In this document: positions 21,913 to 33,070 of the stretch, piece by piece
How positions within the stretch are numbered: position 1 is the first letter of the stretch
Layout of the letters: each line of letters starts with the position of its first letter
NCBI GenBank assembly: GCA_024114885.1
Contig: CP099426.1
Span: 434,001-498,000 of the forward strand
Reading direction: 5' to 3'
Length of the DNA stretch: 64,000 nucleotides
DNA from: Septoria linicola
Taxonomy: Eukaryota; Ascomycota; Dothideomycetes; Mycosphaerellales; Mycosphaerellaceae
The notes under the pieces: generated by a model
What the model saw: the letters and a program-made list of their open reading frames with translations, nothing else
Database searches by the model: none
Told to the model about the DNA's origin: nothing
Program-made: the position numbers and the translations under genes

Positions 21913-22901
21913 ATGTCGAACGGAGAAGACCAGCTGTACGCTCTCAAGTATCCTTTCAAGGACCCAAAGTTCATCTTCTTTACCGACTTCGATGGAACAA
22001 TCACATTGAAAGATAGCAATGATTACATGGTATGTCTAGGCCTATCGGAGTATAGTATTGGTCCTGATTGACCGACAATCTAGACAGACAACATAGGCTT
22101 TGGTGGTGATCTGCGCCGACAAGGAAACAGAGATGTGCTTGAGAACAAGGACACCTTCCGGTATGCCCTGCACGCGTAGCAGTATGGCGTACTTACTGAC
22201 AAAATATCACAGTGACTCCTTCCGCAAGATGCTCGATTCCGTCAAGAAGCCTTTTCCAGAGTGCATCGACTATCTAGTCCAGAATATCGAACTCGACCCA
22301 GGCTTCAAGGAGTACTTTGAGTGGTCACTAGCACAGGGCATTCCGACTGTTGTCGTATCGTCAGGAATGGAACCTATCATTCGCGCAATTTTGAAGAACT
22401 TGATCGGTCCGGACCACGACAAGTTGGACATACTTGCCAACGATGTTGAGCCGAGAGAGGGCATGAGCATTGACGAGGAGGGAGGCTGGAAGATCAAGTA
22501 CCATGACGACTCGTACGTTTTGTTACAGTCTAACAGAGACTGCTTACTCGTGCTAACGGAAAATTAGCGGCTTTGGACACGACAAGTCCCTGTCGATCCG
22601 ACCATATGCCAACCTGCCAGCAAACCAACGCCCAACGATGTTCTACGCTGGTGACGGAGTGTCAGATCTCTCTGCAGCCCGCGAGACAGATCTTCTCTTC
22701 GCAAAGAGCGGTCACGACTTGATCCGTTACTGTGCCCGAGAGAATGTCCCTTTCACTGTCTTCGAGGACTGGACCGATATCCTCAGAGTCACTAAGCAGA
22801 TCGTTGCTGGAGAGAAGAGCGTCCAAGATGCCGCCCGCGAAGGCTATGAAGACTTCAAGAATGGCAAGGCCGGCCTGCAGAGCAATGGACATGCCAAGTA
22901 G
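21913..22901 (+). CDS. HAD-superfamily phosphatase (phosphoserine phosphatase-like, YNL010W type)
   Basis: Four exons (21913-22029, 22084-22160, 22213-22512, 22568-22901) give 275 aa. HAD motif I is FFTDFDGTIT (about residue 22-31), motif II the VVVSSGM block, and motif IV FYAGDGVSDLSAA; TLKDSNDYMTDNIGFG is typical of this subgroup. Yeast YNL010W-like proteins resemble phosphoserine phosphatases, but their substrate is not firmly established. No targeting signal is seen, so it is probably cytosolic. It is divergent from SHE9 with 207 bp between the starts. Confidence 0.9.
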
Positions 22902-23263
22902 GGTTGGCGTATTCAGACTCCACAGACGGATGGCACGAGCAGTGGCAAGACCACAGCGGCGGAAACGTGGGCATGGCGGATCCAAGTCCGCAAGACGTTC
23001 TAGCTGGCGCGGCACAGAGAGACACGCGTGACTGCTAAAGAATTAGACATAGATATTACTGCTGGAGCTCAACGCTGCCAGCGTCGCGCCTCTCAATGAG
23101 GTAGCGTACGAATGACAAGTATGACCAAGACTACCATTTCACGATAGACGAATTCACAAGATGGTACAACCGCACTCGAAGAGACTACTGTCCAGGTAAC
23201 GTGAGACGGATGTATATTCCACAAACTATCTGTCGATTTCTTTCATCTCAAGAGCAAACCCGT
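22902..23263. other. Intergenic, 362 bp, convergent gene ends
   Basis: This lies between the stops of the HAD phosphatase and the DPBB gene and carries both 3' UTRs. Nothing else is recognised. Confidence 0.5.
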
Positions 23264-23884
23264 CTAGTTCAAATGCCACTGAATGTTGATCTGTCCCGGT
23301 GGGTCCAAGTCTCCTCCAGTCAGCGCCTTGAACGCACCAGTCGACAGATCGAGGTGGTCTGGGTCGCAGCTTGGGCAGGTATCGACGACCTTTGCGGTGA
23401 TGCTAATGATAGAGTCAGTACAATTCACTGGCAACCAGGGAAGAGTTCGGAGGGAGGAGATGAGGAGGAGGAGACAGCCGGAGGAGGGAACTCACGTCTT
23501 GCCAACACCATTGTTCTGGTCGCCGCCACCAGTGTTCTTGATCGTCACGGTTTGACCGCAGTGCGCTGTCACATTGCACTAGCATGTGTTCGGAGAAGTG
23601 AAGGAAGCGTAGGAAGGAGTGCGTTACCGTTGTAAGTAAATGGCGCTCTCTGGCTGATAGCAACAATGTACTCGCTTCCAGAGTGAACCTGGCCACAGGA
23701 GCCTGCATTGCCGCCTTGGGCGTAGTATGTGGCGATACCTGGGGATTGGTATGTTAGTTTTGATTCGTGGTGACGGAGGACTGGGAAGGAGAGGGATATG
23801 TGTACCGTAGTGAGTTGGGCTACGCTCGATGATTGGAGTGGCGATGGCGGCGCCTGCAAGGGCGGCGAGGGCGGGGAACTGCAT
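23264..23884 (-). CDS. Small secreted double-psi beta-barrel (RlpA/barwin-like) protein
   Basis: Four exons on the minus strand (23884-23806, 23738-23628, 23565-23496, 23402-23264) give 132 aa. Residues 1-16 are a signal peptide (MQFPALAALAGAAIAT). The DPBB domain starts at GIATYYAQGGNAGSCGQ and includes FTYN, AHCGQTVTIKNTGG, ITAKVVDTCPSCDPDHLDLS, FKALTG and the closing INIQWHL. Cys in GSCG, AHCG and DTCPSC should pair. The third exon must use the acceptor at 23566-23567; the AG nearer the donor shifts the frame. Relatives are small secreted fungal proteins of the expansin/cerato-platanin-like fold. Activity is unknown, and the length is typical. Confidence 0.85.
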
Positions 23885-25276
23885 TGTCAAGATATAGAGT
23901 CTGGGATCTCAGGCTTTGGAGTGAATTGAGTCTTTGGATGAGCAACTGATGAGAAGCAATATCGACAACAAGATCTTTCCTCGTTATATATACATCGTTG
24001 TACTATTTGACCTTCCATCAAGGCGTCCCAAGTCCCTCCAGGCGTCCTACATCTAGCTGATCGTCCACGAAGCTATACCATCTTCAGTAGATCTTGCTGA
24101 GCCGGATGTGCAGGGCGTCTGCAAGCTGCGATCAACGTATGCTCTGCGAACACTGAGCTGAAGTTGAAGCGCACCACGGCTTTCTGCTTTAGGGAATATG
24201 TTCGAGGTGAACGTCGATCCCATTGGAGACCTGACTGCAGATCTGCCGACTTAGTGCTGGACGCCTTAAGCTTGATCTCTTCTCGGCAAGTCTTACGATT
24301 ACAGTTTATGCAGGAAGGGAAGTGCTTAGCAGTGCACTCGGTGTGGTAGAACGGAATACTAGCGGCTTTAGGAAGGTTGCAGGTGTTGGAAGGAGTTCGG
24401 GTGGAGCGGAATGCTGTGCTAGTGCTAAATATCATGAACACCTTACAGCTCAATGTTGCCGTACACTTACCGCCATGTCGACAAGCATCCGTCTAAGCTT
24501 TTACCATTGCTTGTGCGTAGCACGCATAGGCGGCCTTGTGGAGTGCATTGAATCTTTCCAAGCGAGCTGATTGCTTCTCGACTGCGGGAGGTGTTTCGTG
24601 CCTGGCCGGCTCATTAGTCTTCTCTTGCGTGGAACTCGACTAAGTCTGCTCTATCACTATCAAGGATAGAAACTGCCCATTACACCTCGATGAATGCGAC
24701 ACACTGATGACAGTGATTATAGTCTCTCAGGATGCTCCAACGATGAAAGTGAGAACTCTCGCATAACGTCATGCTGCATGTCATGTGTAGGAGGTACAAC
24801 AGCAGGAAGAACTGACAGAGTGAGGTGTTACCGTCGGGCTTGGCGGGTGCCTCTCACCGCTGCCTCTTCGTGATCAGATGTTCATCGGCCTCTCACTGAC
24901 ACCTTGTCAACCTTCTCCTACTCCTTCCTGGGCTCTGGCACATGATCGCTAATATCGCCTTTGGAGATAAACCGTCTACTGGCGAGAAAACAGCAGTGGC
25001 GGTCAGACTGTCAAGCTCGCAGACACTCCCGAATCCGAGGTCAGGATGTCAGCATGAATCAAGGGTATCACTGCAGTGCCATCTGCAGAACCTATGTGGG
25101 AAATGCCTGCAAGTGACAGCACATCATCGCCGGGTTATATTGGCCCTGGGCCGTTATGATCGAGTCGATCAACATTTTACCTGGAGAGCTTCCTTCAGTT
25201 TTTCATTCATTCTATCAGGCATAGACCACTTGTCTATATCAGAAGTCCAGCGCTGACTTCGTTCTTCGGAGGTGCC
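23885..25276. other. Intergenic, 1.4 kb
   Basis: This holds the divergent promoters of the DPBB gene and the MFS transporter. A minus-strand frame at 24073-24453 was considered and not accepted. No repeat or RIP signature is visible. Confidence 0.45.
23984..23992 (-). promoter_or_regulatory. TATA box of the DPBB gene
   Basis: TATATATAA on the minus strand lies exactly 100 bp upstream of the start codon. It is a strong TATA element, as is common for highly regulated secreted-protein genes. Confidence 0.5.
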
Positions 25277-26950
25277 ATGCCTTCTTATGTCACAAAGCAT
25301 CCGAACGCTGGCGACCACCTCCCAGGATCATGGCGATCGTCGACATCACTAGTCATATTTACGTCAATACTGGGGCTGTTCACTGGTAAGAGAAGTGAAA
25401 CCCAACTACAAGAGCTTCAATGTGGCTAACCACAGACCTGCAGAGACGTTTCTGTATGGCTTCGTTGTGCCAATTGTGGCTTACATGTTTGAAGTCCGTC
25501 TCCGTCAAGACCCGGCTTACACTCAACGATATATCAGTGGCCTCCTCTTTTTGGCAGGATTCGTTGCTCTTTCAAGTGCTCCAATTATTGGCCATCTGGC
25601 GGACAAGACTTCGAATCGAAGGACTTTGCTGTTGGTCTCACTTGCGGGCTGTACAATCGGAACTGTCCTTGTGTCCGCCACGCCCTCAGGTATGCATAGA
25701 TTGCAATCGAGGGCAGGCAAGACTTGATCACTAATCCAAGTTGGCAGTATGGGCAGTGTTTCTAGGCAGAGCATTCCAGGGTGTTGCTGGACAAGGTGCC
25801 TGGATCGCATGCTTTACAATGCTGACAGACAAGGTCGACAAGAAGCATTTTGGTAAAACGCTGGGCTTTGCCTCGTCATTCGTTGCTGGAGGAGTGCTCG
25901 TCGGTCCAGCAACTGCAGGAACTCTGCTAGAATGGCTCGGATACTGGACTGCCTGGTCGATTCCCTTCGCACTTCTTGCCATTGATCTAATCGCACGATT
26001 GATCATGGTCGAGGGTCCAAGAGCCAAAGGGCCATCATCACCAGGGGAGGACTCAGACACAGTTGACGAGGGAGAGCCTAATGAGGCTACTAGACTCCTG
26101 CCTGCCGAAATCCAAGAAAGATCTGGCACGATCATCGACGATGCAAAGGACGGGAAGGCAGCTGCTGCAAAAGGCTTCTACCAGATCATGCTCACCAACG
26201 GCATCGTCATTGTGGCGTTGATAAACCTGGTTTTGCTATCCGCAATTGTAGCTGCGCTTGACGCGACATTCCCGTTACATCTGCGCAACGTTTTTGGATG
26301 GGGTCCTGCACCAGTGGGCTTGATCTTCCTCTGTATTCAGATACCAAGCATGATCATGGGTCCAATTGTCGGGTGGCTTCGTGACCACATTGGTCTCCGT
26401 GAGCCTACCACACTTGGCTGGATTCTGCTCGTCCCGACGATATGGATGATTGGAATACCGGGCTCGTGGGAGTTATCTTTTCTGGATAGCAAGAGTAAGA
26501 CAGAAGTTGCATTTGTAGGTTGTGTTACTGCGTTTGGTGTGGTGTCACCTTTGGTGCGAGGTGCAGGCACAGTCCAAATGACAGGTACGTGACCAGGTAC
26601 GGCAGTTGACAGCATACTGACATTTGCAGTCACTTTGAGTGAGTTGGAAGACAGATATCCTGGCACTTTTGGTCCTCATGGCGGCAGCTCACGCATGTTC
26701 TCCTTGGCGGGTATTGCGTTCAATGTCGGCTTGATGGTCGGACCACTGCTCGGCGGAGCTCTGGCTGATACTTTCGGCTTCTATTATATGATGTGTGCAC
26801 TTGGTGAGTCCTTTCTGTCCCACTGAGTACCGCGGTAGGTCACTGACCGTGACGACAGCCGCACTGTGCATTGTGGCTGCCATTCTGTCTTCGGCGTTTT
26901 TCACAGACAAGCGATCGGTGCCATTTGAGGCTGAGGGAACCTCGGCATGA
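25277..26950 (+). CDS. MFS transporter (DHA1-like, vesicular amine transporter type)
   Basis: Five exons (25277-25385, 25444-25689, 25748-26584, 26630-26803, 26859-26950) give 485 aa. The N-terminal helix reads SSTSLVIFTSILGLFTETFL. The loop 2-3 signature is IIGHLADKTSNRRTLLLVSL and helix 5 has GFASSFVAGGVLVGPATAGT. A long acidic central loop lies at about residues 215-265. The C-half contains IMGPIVGWLRDHIGLREPTT and FNVGLMVGPLLGGALADTFG. This order fits 12-helix proton antiporters related to vesicular amine carriers. The substrate is unknown. The first intron needs the acceptor at 25443, not the AG at 25433-25434. It converges with the AIF-like gene (129 bp between stops). Confidence 0.9.
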
Positions 26951-27079
26951 CAGAGATAGACGGACTTGTGCAAGCAAGAGCGATGTAGATGCTCCCCCTG
27001 CAAATGAGATCAGAATTGCTGACACTAACAATCCATCTATATCTAGCCATTCCTAGGTCGCCTCTTCAAGGTGAGCAGC

Positions 27080-28466
27080 TCAAGCCTCCAAACTCAATTC
27101 CTTCGTAGCCATTCGAATATTCGGTATCTCGCAAGGCGTAATCGGCGAGTCATTCCTCACCTCCTTCAAGTCATCCTTATTCCATGGTTCTGACAACTTC
27201 AGGTGATCCCAGCATCCTTTGAATCCCAAGTCCTTCGCAAAGAAGATCTCCATCTGGTCTTCACCAAACCTCGTACCCTCCGTAGGATCGTACACAACAG
27301 CACTTTTGCCTACCGCCAAAGCGATCATAGGTGGAGTCTGCGGCCACTCCGTAAGCTTCCTCTCCACGCCATCTCGTTCGTAGAGCATCTGCTCGAACAT
27401 CGCTACAGAAGCATGGTAGCCCATGGCCATGGCTCCTCCGCAGCGCTTGATCCCTGACCATTTCACGATGTCGCCAATTGCGAGATGTCGTTCATCATTC
27501 TTCCCGCCGTTCAAGAAACGCATCAGTGGAGTGATCTTCACGAGACCATCTTCGTCTAATGAAGACTTTGGCAGGTAATCCGAAGTCGGAACCTGGTTTG
27601 AGACAGCATTGATAACATGCGAGGCAGTCAGACTTGTGCCGTCCTGCAGCACTAATTTCTGGACTCGCTTGCCATCGGCCGTTTCTGTCGTAGAGTTGCT
27701 CGCGACTCTGCCTTTGCCCAGGATGACCTCAACACCGGCTTCTCGAAGCAGGTCCAGCGCCTTGTCCTTCGTGTCATCCGGTAGAGGCTCTGCGGCGAGC
27801 AGCTTATCTCTCGATTGGACCAAAGTGACCTTCAGCTGGGGCTCCATGACTTTCAGTTCAGCAGCCATCTCGATTCCTACTGCTCCGCCTCCAATGACTA
27901 CAACTCCTTCGCTGGCATTTCGTACAGAGTGGATGTGGTCACTCGTCTCCTGACGATACCCCTTCTGCGATATGCTTTGTGGCACGACAGGCCAGACTCT
28001 CCTCAGTCCCGTGGCTGCGAGGAAGTAGTCGTAAGAGTGATCTGATACTTGTCCAGTGATCTTGTCCTTGATTGTGGCAACCATACGGTCTGTGTCGACT
28101 TTTTGTACACTTGCTTGGCTGAATCTCACACTAGGATGTTGGATTGCAGGGATGTCAGTGAACTTGTGCCAGAACTTTGCTGCCGATTCATTGCAAGCAA
28201 AGGCAAGTGGCGAGCCGATGAGGTGGTCTGAGACTGTCAGTATAAGTCACTTTCACTACATTCATATACTCACAATATCCATCCCTCTCATCGACGATAT
28301 GCACATCAACAGGAACGCCCTTCAGTGCCTCAGGAATTGGAGGCGTTTGTTCATAATTGCCTCTCGCAGGTTTGCCAGCACACATGTCCAGAAGGTTGAC
28401 CACGAAGGCCATACCCCCGTAGGAACATCCAGCAACAAGAACACGACGTGGAACCGACACAGCCAT
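27080..28466 (-). CDS. AIF/AMID-type FAD-dependent oxidoreductase
   Basis: Two exons (28466-28274 and 28227-27080; 46-nt intron) give 446 aa. Residues 7-18 are the FAD Rossmann turn in the variant form VLVAGCSYGGMA, common in fungal AMID-like proteins. The NAD(P)-binding motif is VVVIGGGAVGIEMAAELKV. Other blocks are YDYFLAATGLRRVWP, ASHVINAVSNQVPTSDYLP and HLAIGDIVKWSG. The family oxidises NAD(P)H, and some members promote cell death. No mitochondrial presequence is visible, so cytosolic or lipid-droplet location is likely. A transcriptional link to the convergent MFS gene is not implied. Confidence 0.9.
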
Positions 28467-29014
28467 TGTGAAATCCGTACGGGGTAGCGAAAGCGGTCTG
28501 GATCAGATAATGAGATGCAAGATCAGATAAGACACATGCGAGAGGTTTGTCGCGCCAAGAGACAGGGTAGAAATCGTACCATACTACCGAGGCAACAGCC
28601 TATCACGATGCTAGCGTCCGGTATCGGCCATAGCGTGCTTGATTGTTCTCTTGGTATCTGTCCTGCATTGTACGTCGTGCGTGTTCTTGAAACCTGGTGA
28701 TGTTGTCCCATGCTGAACGACATCTGTCAAGAAGATCACAGGCAGGATCCAAGCAGAAAAGCAAATTCCCCTATCCAAAGCTTCAAAGCGCTTCCCAAAC
28801 GCCTGATCAAGATGGGTATCTCTCAAGAACGGTTGCAAGCCATACGCCAACAAGAAATCACAAAACCTCCGCCTGCTTCTGTCCTTCGTGTAGAGGACTG
28901 TCGATCGCGTCGACATCCACGCAAGAGCTCAAAGTCTCCCTAAAATGTATTGTCAGCAGGCACATATGAGTCGTTCGTCCTAGCTGCTACTCACAAGTCG
29001 GCTTCTGCATCGTC
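28467..29014. other. Intergenic, 548 bp
   Basis: This lies between the AIF-like gene's start and the 3' end of the next minus-strand gene. It holds a promoter and a 3' UTR. ORFs on both strands here look like chance. Confidence 0.45.
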
Positions 29015-30234
29015 CTAATGATTGCAACTGCGCGCCACGCTGTCCTGTCGCATTGGTGTTGGCTGCGCCACATCATTCGCGCTTGATAGCGGTGGAAACA
29101 GACTCGGAAGTTGAGCTATTGGCATCGGTAGCCCGTCTGCACCGGAAGGCATGCCAGGTAGAATCGCATACTGAGGAGGAAGCGACGGAACGCTACGAGG
29201 ACGCTGCTGCATCTGAGGAATGTTCTGCTGCAGTAACGTGCCGTGCCGCTGCGACGACTCTGACGCATAGGCGATCTGCTGTGTCTTGAGGAATTTGGCC
29301 GCATAAGTGTAGGAGGTCTGGCTGTCCTGCCTCGGGCGCTTTCGACTGTCGCTGTGCGTGATTGGGACGCTTTGCACTGGTCGAGTCTGTTTTTATTAGT
29401 TGGCTGAATAACAAAATGCGCATACTGACTTACTGGGTAGACGAAGTCTGGCATCAGCTGCATCTTGGGCACATCGCTGAACGCAATGGAGTTCTTATCA
29501 TTACCGCCACCACGCGCCACCCCACTGCCGTAGTACTTGTCGAAGTCGAGAAAGGAGTTCATGCCCAACAGTCGGTCCTCATCGCAGCTGGCACAACAAC
29601 CGTCTACTTTGAGCTCTTCCCCCGACATGCCTTCGGGCTCAGTACGCGATCGGGATTTCGCAAGACTGGCTTCGGACCAATTCGAATCGGGCCACATATC
29701 CTCTAGCCGCACATAGCGCTCACCAGGGAGTGCCATTGGAGGCAGACTCAGCGCAGAATTGAAGTCGCCGCCCCACTCGATGATCATCAGCGTGACATCG
29801 CGTAGCCGCTGCGACTTGAGCGCGGCCTGCCTTAGCACGTTGCGGCGGAATCGTCTCTGGTCGAGGAACAACTTCTCGGCTGATGGTCCCTCATTTTCCT
29901 GCGGTCGTCTCTGGTCGGAGCCCGGGATTCTTCTGAGAGATACGTTTTGATCGCAATAGGCGTTGTACAGCCACTTGCTGAGAGGCAACTGGCGATCGTT
30001 GTAGATTTGTTGCGTTACAAAGTTCTGCTTCTGTACTTGAGCCAGCGCAATGCGGAAGCCTGCTGTGGCGTGTTGATCAGCTAAAGAGGGGAACTCGAGG
30101 TCGAAGTCCGAGGCGACAAGAAGTGAATTCAATGCTGCTGACTGTCCGACAGCTTGCGCGCCGTAAGTGGGGATGCCCTCATCGTCCATAAATGCTGCTT
30201 CGAAGAATGTCTGCATAGGTTCTTCTTGCTCCAT
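29015..30234 (-). CDS. Unknown protein, possibly nuclear
   Basis: Two exons (30234-29434 and 29386-29015) joined at a clean phase-0 GT..AG intron of 47 nt give 390 aa. The N-terminal two-thirds are moderately ordered in appearance, with FFEAAFMDDEGIPTYGAQAV, a Gln-rich helix (FRIALAQVQKQNFVTQQI), an Arg-rich helix (LDQRRFRRNVLRQAALKSQR) and a CCASCDED segment. The C-terminal 120 residues are Pro/Gln/Ser-rich and disordered, starting with the basic SRKRPRQDS. This mix suggests a nuclear or regulatory protein, but I recognise no domain. The continuous frame and good intron argue that the gene is real. Confidence 0.6.
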
Positions 30235-30958
30235 GTTGGCGAAGCATGCCGTGTTGTTATGATGCTGAGGGAAAGCGCGACTACCGATGTATTAAAATCG
30301 TGGTTGCCATGTGGCAACGCAAGAGCTTCACTTTGGGGGATTGCGCTTGGTCGTAAGTGTCAAACTTTCGCTGTACCGCTGGACGAACCCGCGATGCGCC
30401 TGGTTGTATCGGAGTAACGATTCGGAGGGAGTGCTCAACAAATTTCTGTTGGTGTCCTACGAGAACAAATATTTCCAAAGGTGAAGCGGCGCTGCCAAAG
30501 ACATATTCGCGCATGCAGCTCATGCGTTAGCGCTGCCACACGACTGAAGTTGACCACACTGCAGCACCTCGGTAGCGGCTGGCACTCATAAGTGAGCCGC
30601 TTGTAAGCTCACATTTGACGAGAATGATCGAATGCTATGAACTCCGGTGATGGTCAACTGTACATGATGCTGCGCTCCTGGCTATTTCGTATCACATGCG
30701 ATGATCTCACACTGCTATGCCATTACATTCCCGTAGCCGCCGCATCTTCATCGGCCGCCTCTCGTTCGTCACGTATTCTTCTCAGCGCACCATTCATCCG
30801 CCGCGTTCGATCCTACTATGCTGGGCTTCTGATCGTGCACCCCTTCGATCTGGTATGACCCAGGTTCGATGCTGACGGAGCTCCTGCTCTTCATGCGCCT
30901 CGATATCCCTCCATTTCAGCCAGGACTTGGCTAGTTAAACCCCACCACACTGCTAACA
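30235..30958. other. Intergenic, 724 bp
   Basis: Promoter side of the gene starting at 30234. There is no supported ORF and no repeat. Confidence 0.45.
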
Positions 30959-31546
30959 TTACGGACGTGTCATGATCCCATCGATTGTGCGCCTCAAAGA
31001 CTTGCCCGTTCCAATGCCAATCGGGTCGATTCGTGTCACATCAAGCATGACAACTATGATTGTGCCGACAAATCGGATGGAGATGTAGAATAGCAGCTCA
31101 CTTTCCGGGAAACAAGGCCGTTGCGCTCGACGACGTCTTCCGAGCTTAGAGTAGATACGGTCTCGCTGATAAGGCCAAGCATCCTCTCCCTCCATGGCAA
31201 GACTGCTTGCGCTTTCATTTGGCAGCCTTTGACGAACGATTGTGAGCGTGCGGCGCGTGGAAGGGAGTGGAAGAGTGAGTCCAGTATGGAGCAGAATCTT
31301 GGCCGCGCCTCTTCCAATTTCCATGCCTTGTACAGCCAAGGAAAGACGCACGCGCATGGGCAGATGGTTGAAAATGAGTATCGCAACGAAGACTACTACA
31401 ATGCATCGGCCCAGTCTGATCTTGGCGCGTTGAGCTTCTTCGGGAATACCAAGAGGTCCTTCTTGTGTTGGGTTCTCGTTGTGCTGAGAAGGTTTCTCCG
31501 CGGCCTCTAGCTCTGCTTGATCGTGGAAAAATTGAGTGCGACTCAT
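30959..31546 (-). CDS. Small hypothetical protein with one membrane segment
   Basis: A 195-codon frame starts MSRTQFFHDQAELEAAEKPS, a charged N-terminal part of about 50 residues. A hydrophobic segment CIVVVFVAILIF follows, then an Arg-rich region, and a second hydrophobic stretch FVGTIIVVMLDV lies near the end. I know no homologue. The acidic start followed by a single membrane helix is credible for a fungal orphan, but the latter half (RRRRAQRPCF) may be out of the true frame or intronic. Confidence 0.35.
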   Translation of the reverse strand: MSRTQFFHDQAELEAAEKPSQHNENPTQEGPLGIPEEAQRAKIRLGRCIVVVFVAILIFNHLPMRVRLSLAVQGMEIGRGAAKILLHTGLTLPLPSTRRTLTIVRQRLPNESASSLAMEGEDAWPYQRDRIYSKLGRRRRAQRPCFPESELLFYISIRFVGTIIVVMLDVTRIDPIGIGTGKSLRRTIDGIMTRP

Positions 31547-31770
31547 GGCGGTGTGCCGTGTTGTGCTCGAAGTTATGTTCAGATACAGAAGGATCTTGCC
31601 ACTGTAGGTCTAAGGAAGTATTGAGCGAATGACTGAAGATCTTCGCCACGCTTTTTGGGTTGTAGACGCTGTCGGACTAGTCAGCATGAACTCTTTGGTG
31701 CCTTCGTCCCAGTACCACAGTACTAAACTTCGGAAGCGCAGCCTAAGCCTCGAGGCAGACTTTGGTGCAT

Positions 31771-31791
31771 AGTACATAGTACACAGTACAC
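31771..31791. repeat. Short tandem repeat AGTACAY x3
   Basis: Three tandem 7-mers (AGTACAT, AGTACAC, AGTACAC) are seen directly. Their GTAC cores also make the segment partly palindromic. Confidence 0.6.
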
Positions 31792-32439
31792 CTTTGACTT
31801 TCATAGCCGTCTATGTTCGCGGCAGCACAAATTTTCGGACAGGAGCTTCCAGGACTCAGGTATAGGACATGGAAGCGTTGTTCTAGAATGAGTCAAGATT
31901 TGCAAAATACGTCTCGGGGTTGTTGGATTCAATCGAGGCAGCATGATTTCCGTCTCGGTTGCATAGCTTGTGAGCAGTCACTGAGTGCAACCGTCGTGTC
32001 TCAGTCCTACGGGTTAGCTTGCAGTAGCATCTTTCACCGATCTGATCTTCTTGGACAAGAGAGTAGACCGTCATGCGTGAGTTGCTGGCCTGGTGAGCAA
32101 CTGGAAGAGACTTTGTCTGGTGTTGGTTTGATCAAAGCCTTTCGTCCTCAGCGGCTGAAAGGGGCTTTGTCATATCTTGGGCTATTGAGTTTCCATTGAG
32201 GTCATGAGAGCAGACTCTCGCCAGCTGGATTCAAGGAGTGCGCAACCAGCTATGAGCAGACTAGAGGTAAGTGAAGAGGACGTGTCTCCGTCTTCTCGAT
32301 TGTACCTCCTTCGTTGAAGGGCTGGGTCATGGAAGTATTATCTGCAGCCTTGGCATTTACCCATTTACCCGAAGCATTGTGCCTGTGCCATCAGACTCTT
32401 TGCTTCCAGGACCGAGGCCTATACGTCCCACCGAGACAT

Positions 32440-33070
32440 GAAGATTTCTTAATAATTTAATGATAGTTTGTATTACATCTATTACATCCACGCCTAATAC
32501 TCTCTATGCACTCTCTACACACTCGCTACGCACTCTCTATATACTCGCTACTATTCCTCCTACTACTAGAGACTACGAAACATATCGTACGTAGATTGCC
32601 GAGTGCCTTAAGGCTAGAAAAGCAGCTATTTAAAAAGACCTCTAAGACTTCTACTATATCGATATAACTACGAGAACAATTAGACGATTAATAGTAATAT
32701 AGAGTATCTAAAGCGCTAGGAAGAATAATAGACGTAATAATTAGTATAGTTATATTTCATACTCGCTATAACTCGAAGAGCAAATGCTAGTTAGATTATA
32801 GCCTAAGGAAGACAGGATTAGAGGAATAGAGGACACGATAAGAGGTATTAAGTATACTATTAAGTATTAGCTAAGCTGAAAAGCGTCGTAGAATACGCGT
32901 AACAACTTACTTAAGGCGATTGACATTACGAGTACTATATAAGGCCTTGTTGTCGCCTATAATTACGGTAGTACTAGTATACGTTAGTTATAGTAATAGC
33001 GGCGGTAAGCTAGATATTAGTATTAAGTAAGTCCTCTTGTTATTAGCGCGACAATAGGAATAACATGGAC
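32440..33070. repeat. RIP-like mutated transposon remnant
   Basis: This is strongly TpA-rich and CpA-poor on both strands, with sharp borders to normal DNA. The + strand from about 32565 to 32690 still reads like a decayed coding frame (TRDYETYR, IAECLKARKAAI, KDL, DFYYIDITTRTIRRL) interrupted by TAG/TAA stops at places where CAG/CAA would fit. That is the expected product of CpA-to-TpA mutation. The helix-rich, basic character would suit a transposase DNA-binding region, but I cannot assign a family. Confidence 0.6.
32501..32555. repeat. Degenerate tandem repeat, unit near CACTCTCTAC
   Basis: About five imperfect copies of a 10-12 bp unit (ACTCTCTATGC, ACTCTCTACAC, ACTCGCTACGC, ACTCTCTATAT, ACTCGCTACT) lie at the left part of the RIP-like island. 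Copies differ mostly by C/T, consistent with RIP after amplification. Confidence 0.6.

Noticed and set aside
24073..24453. Minus-strand frame with several Cys (HTECTAKHFPSCINCNRKTC)
   Set aside because: It looks a little like a small Cys-rich protein, but it has no signal peptide, begins at a non-ATG codon, and no splice model extends it convincingly.
30800..30900. GGTTCGA-like word suggesting a tRNA T-arm
   Set aside because: No matching acceptor, D or anticodon stems could be built around it; no tRNA gene was found in the window.
31813..32199. 128-codon ORF left of the RIP-like island
   Set aside because: No domain, and other frames nearby are equally open; low plausibility.
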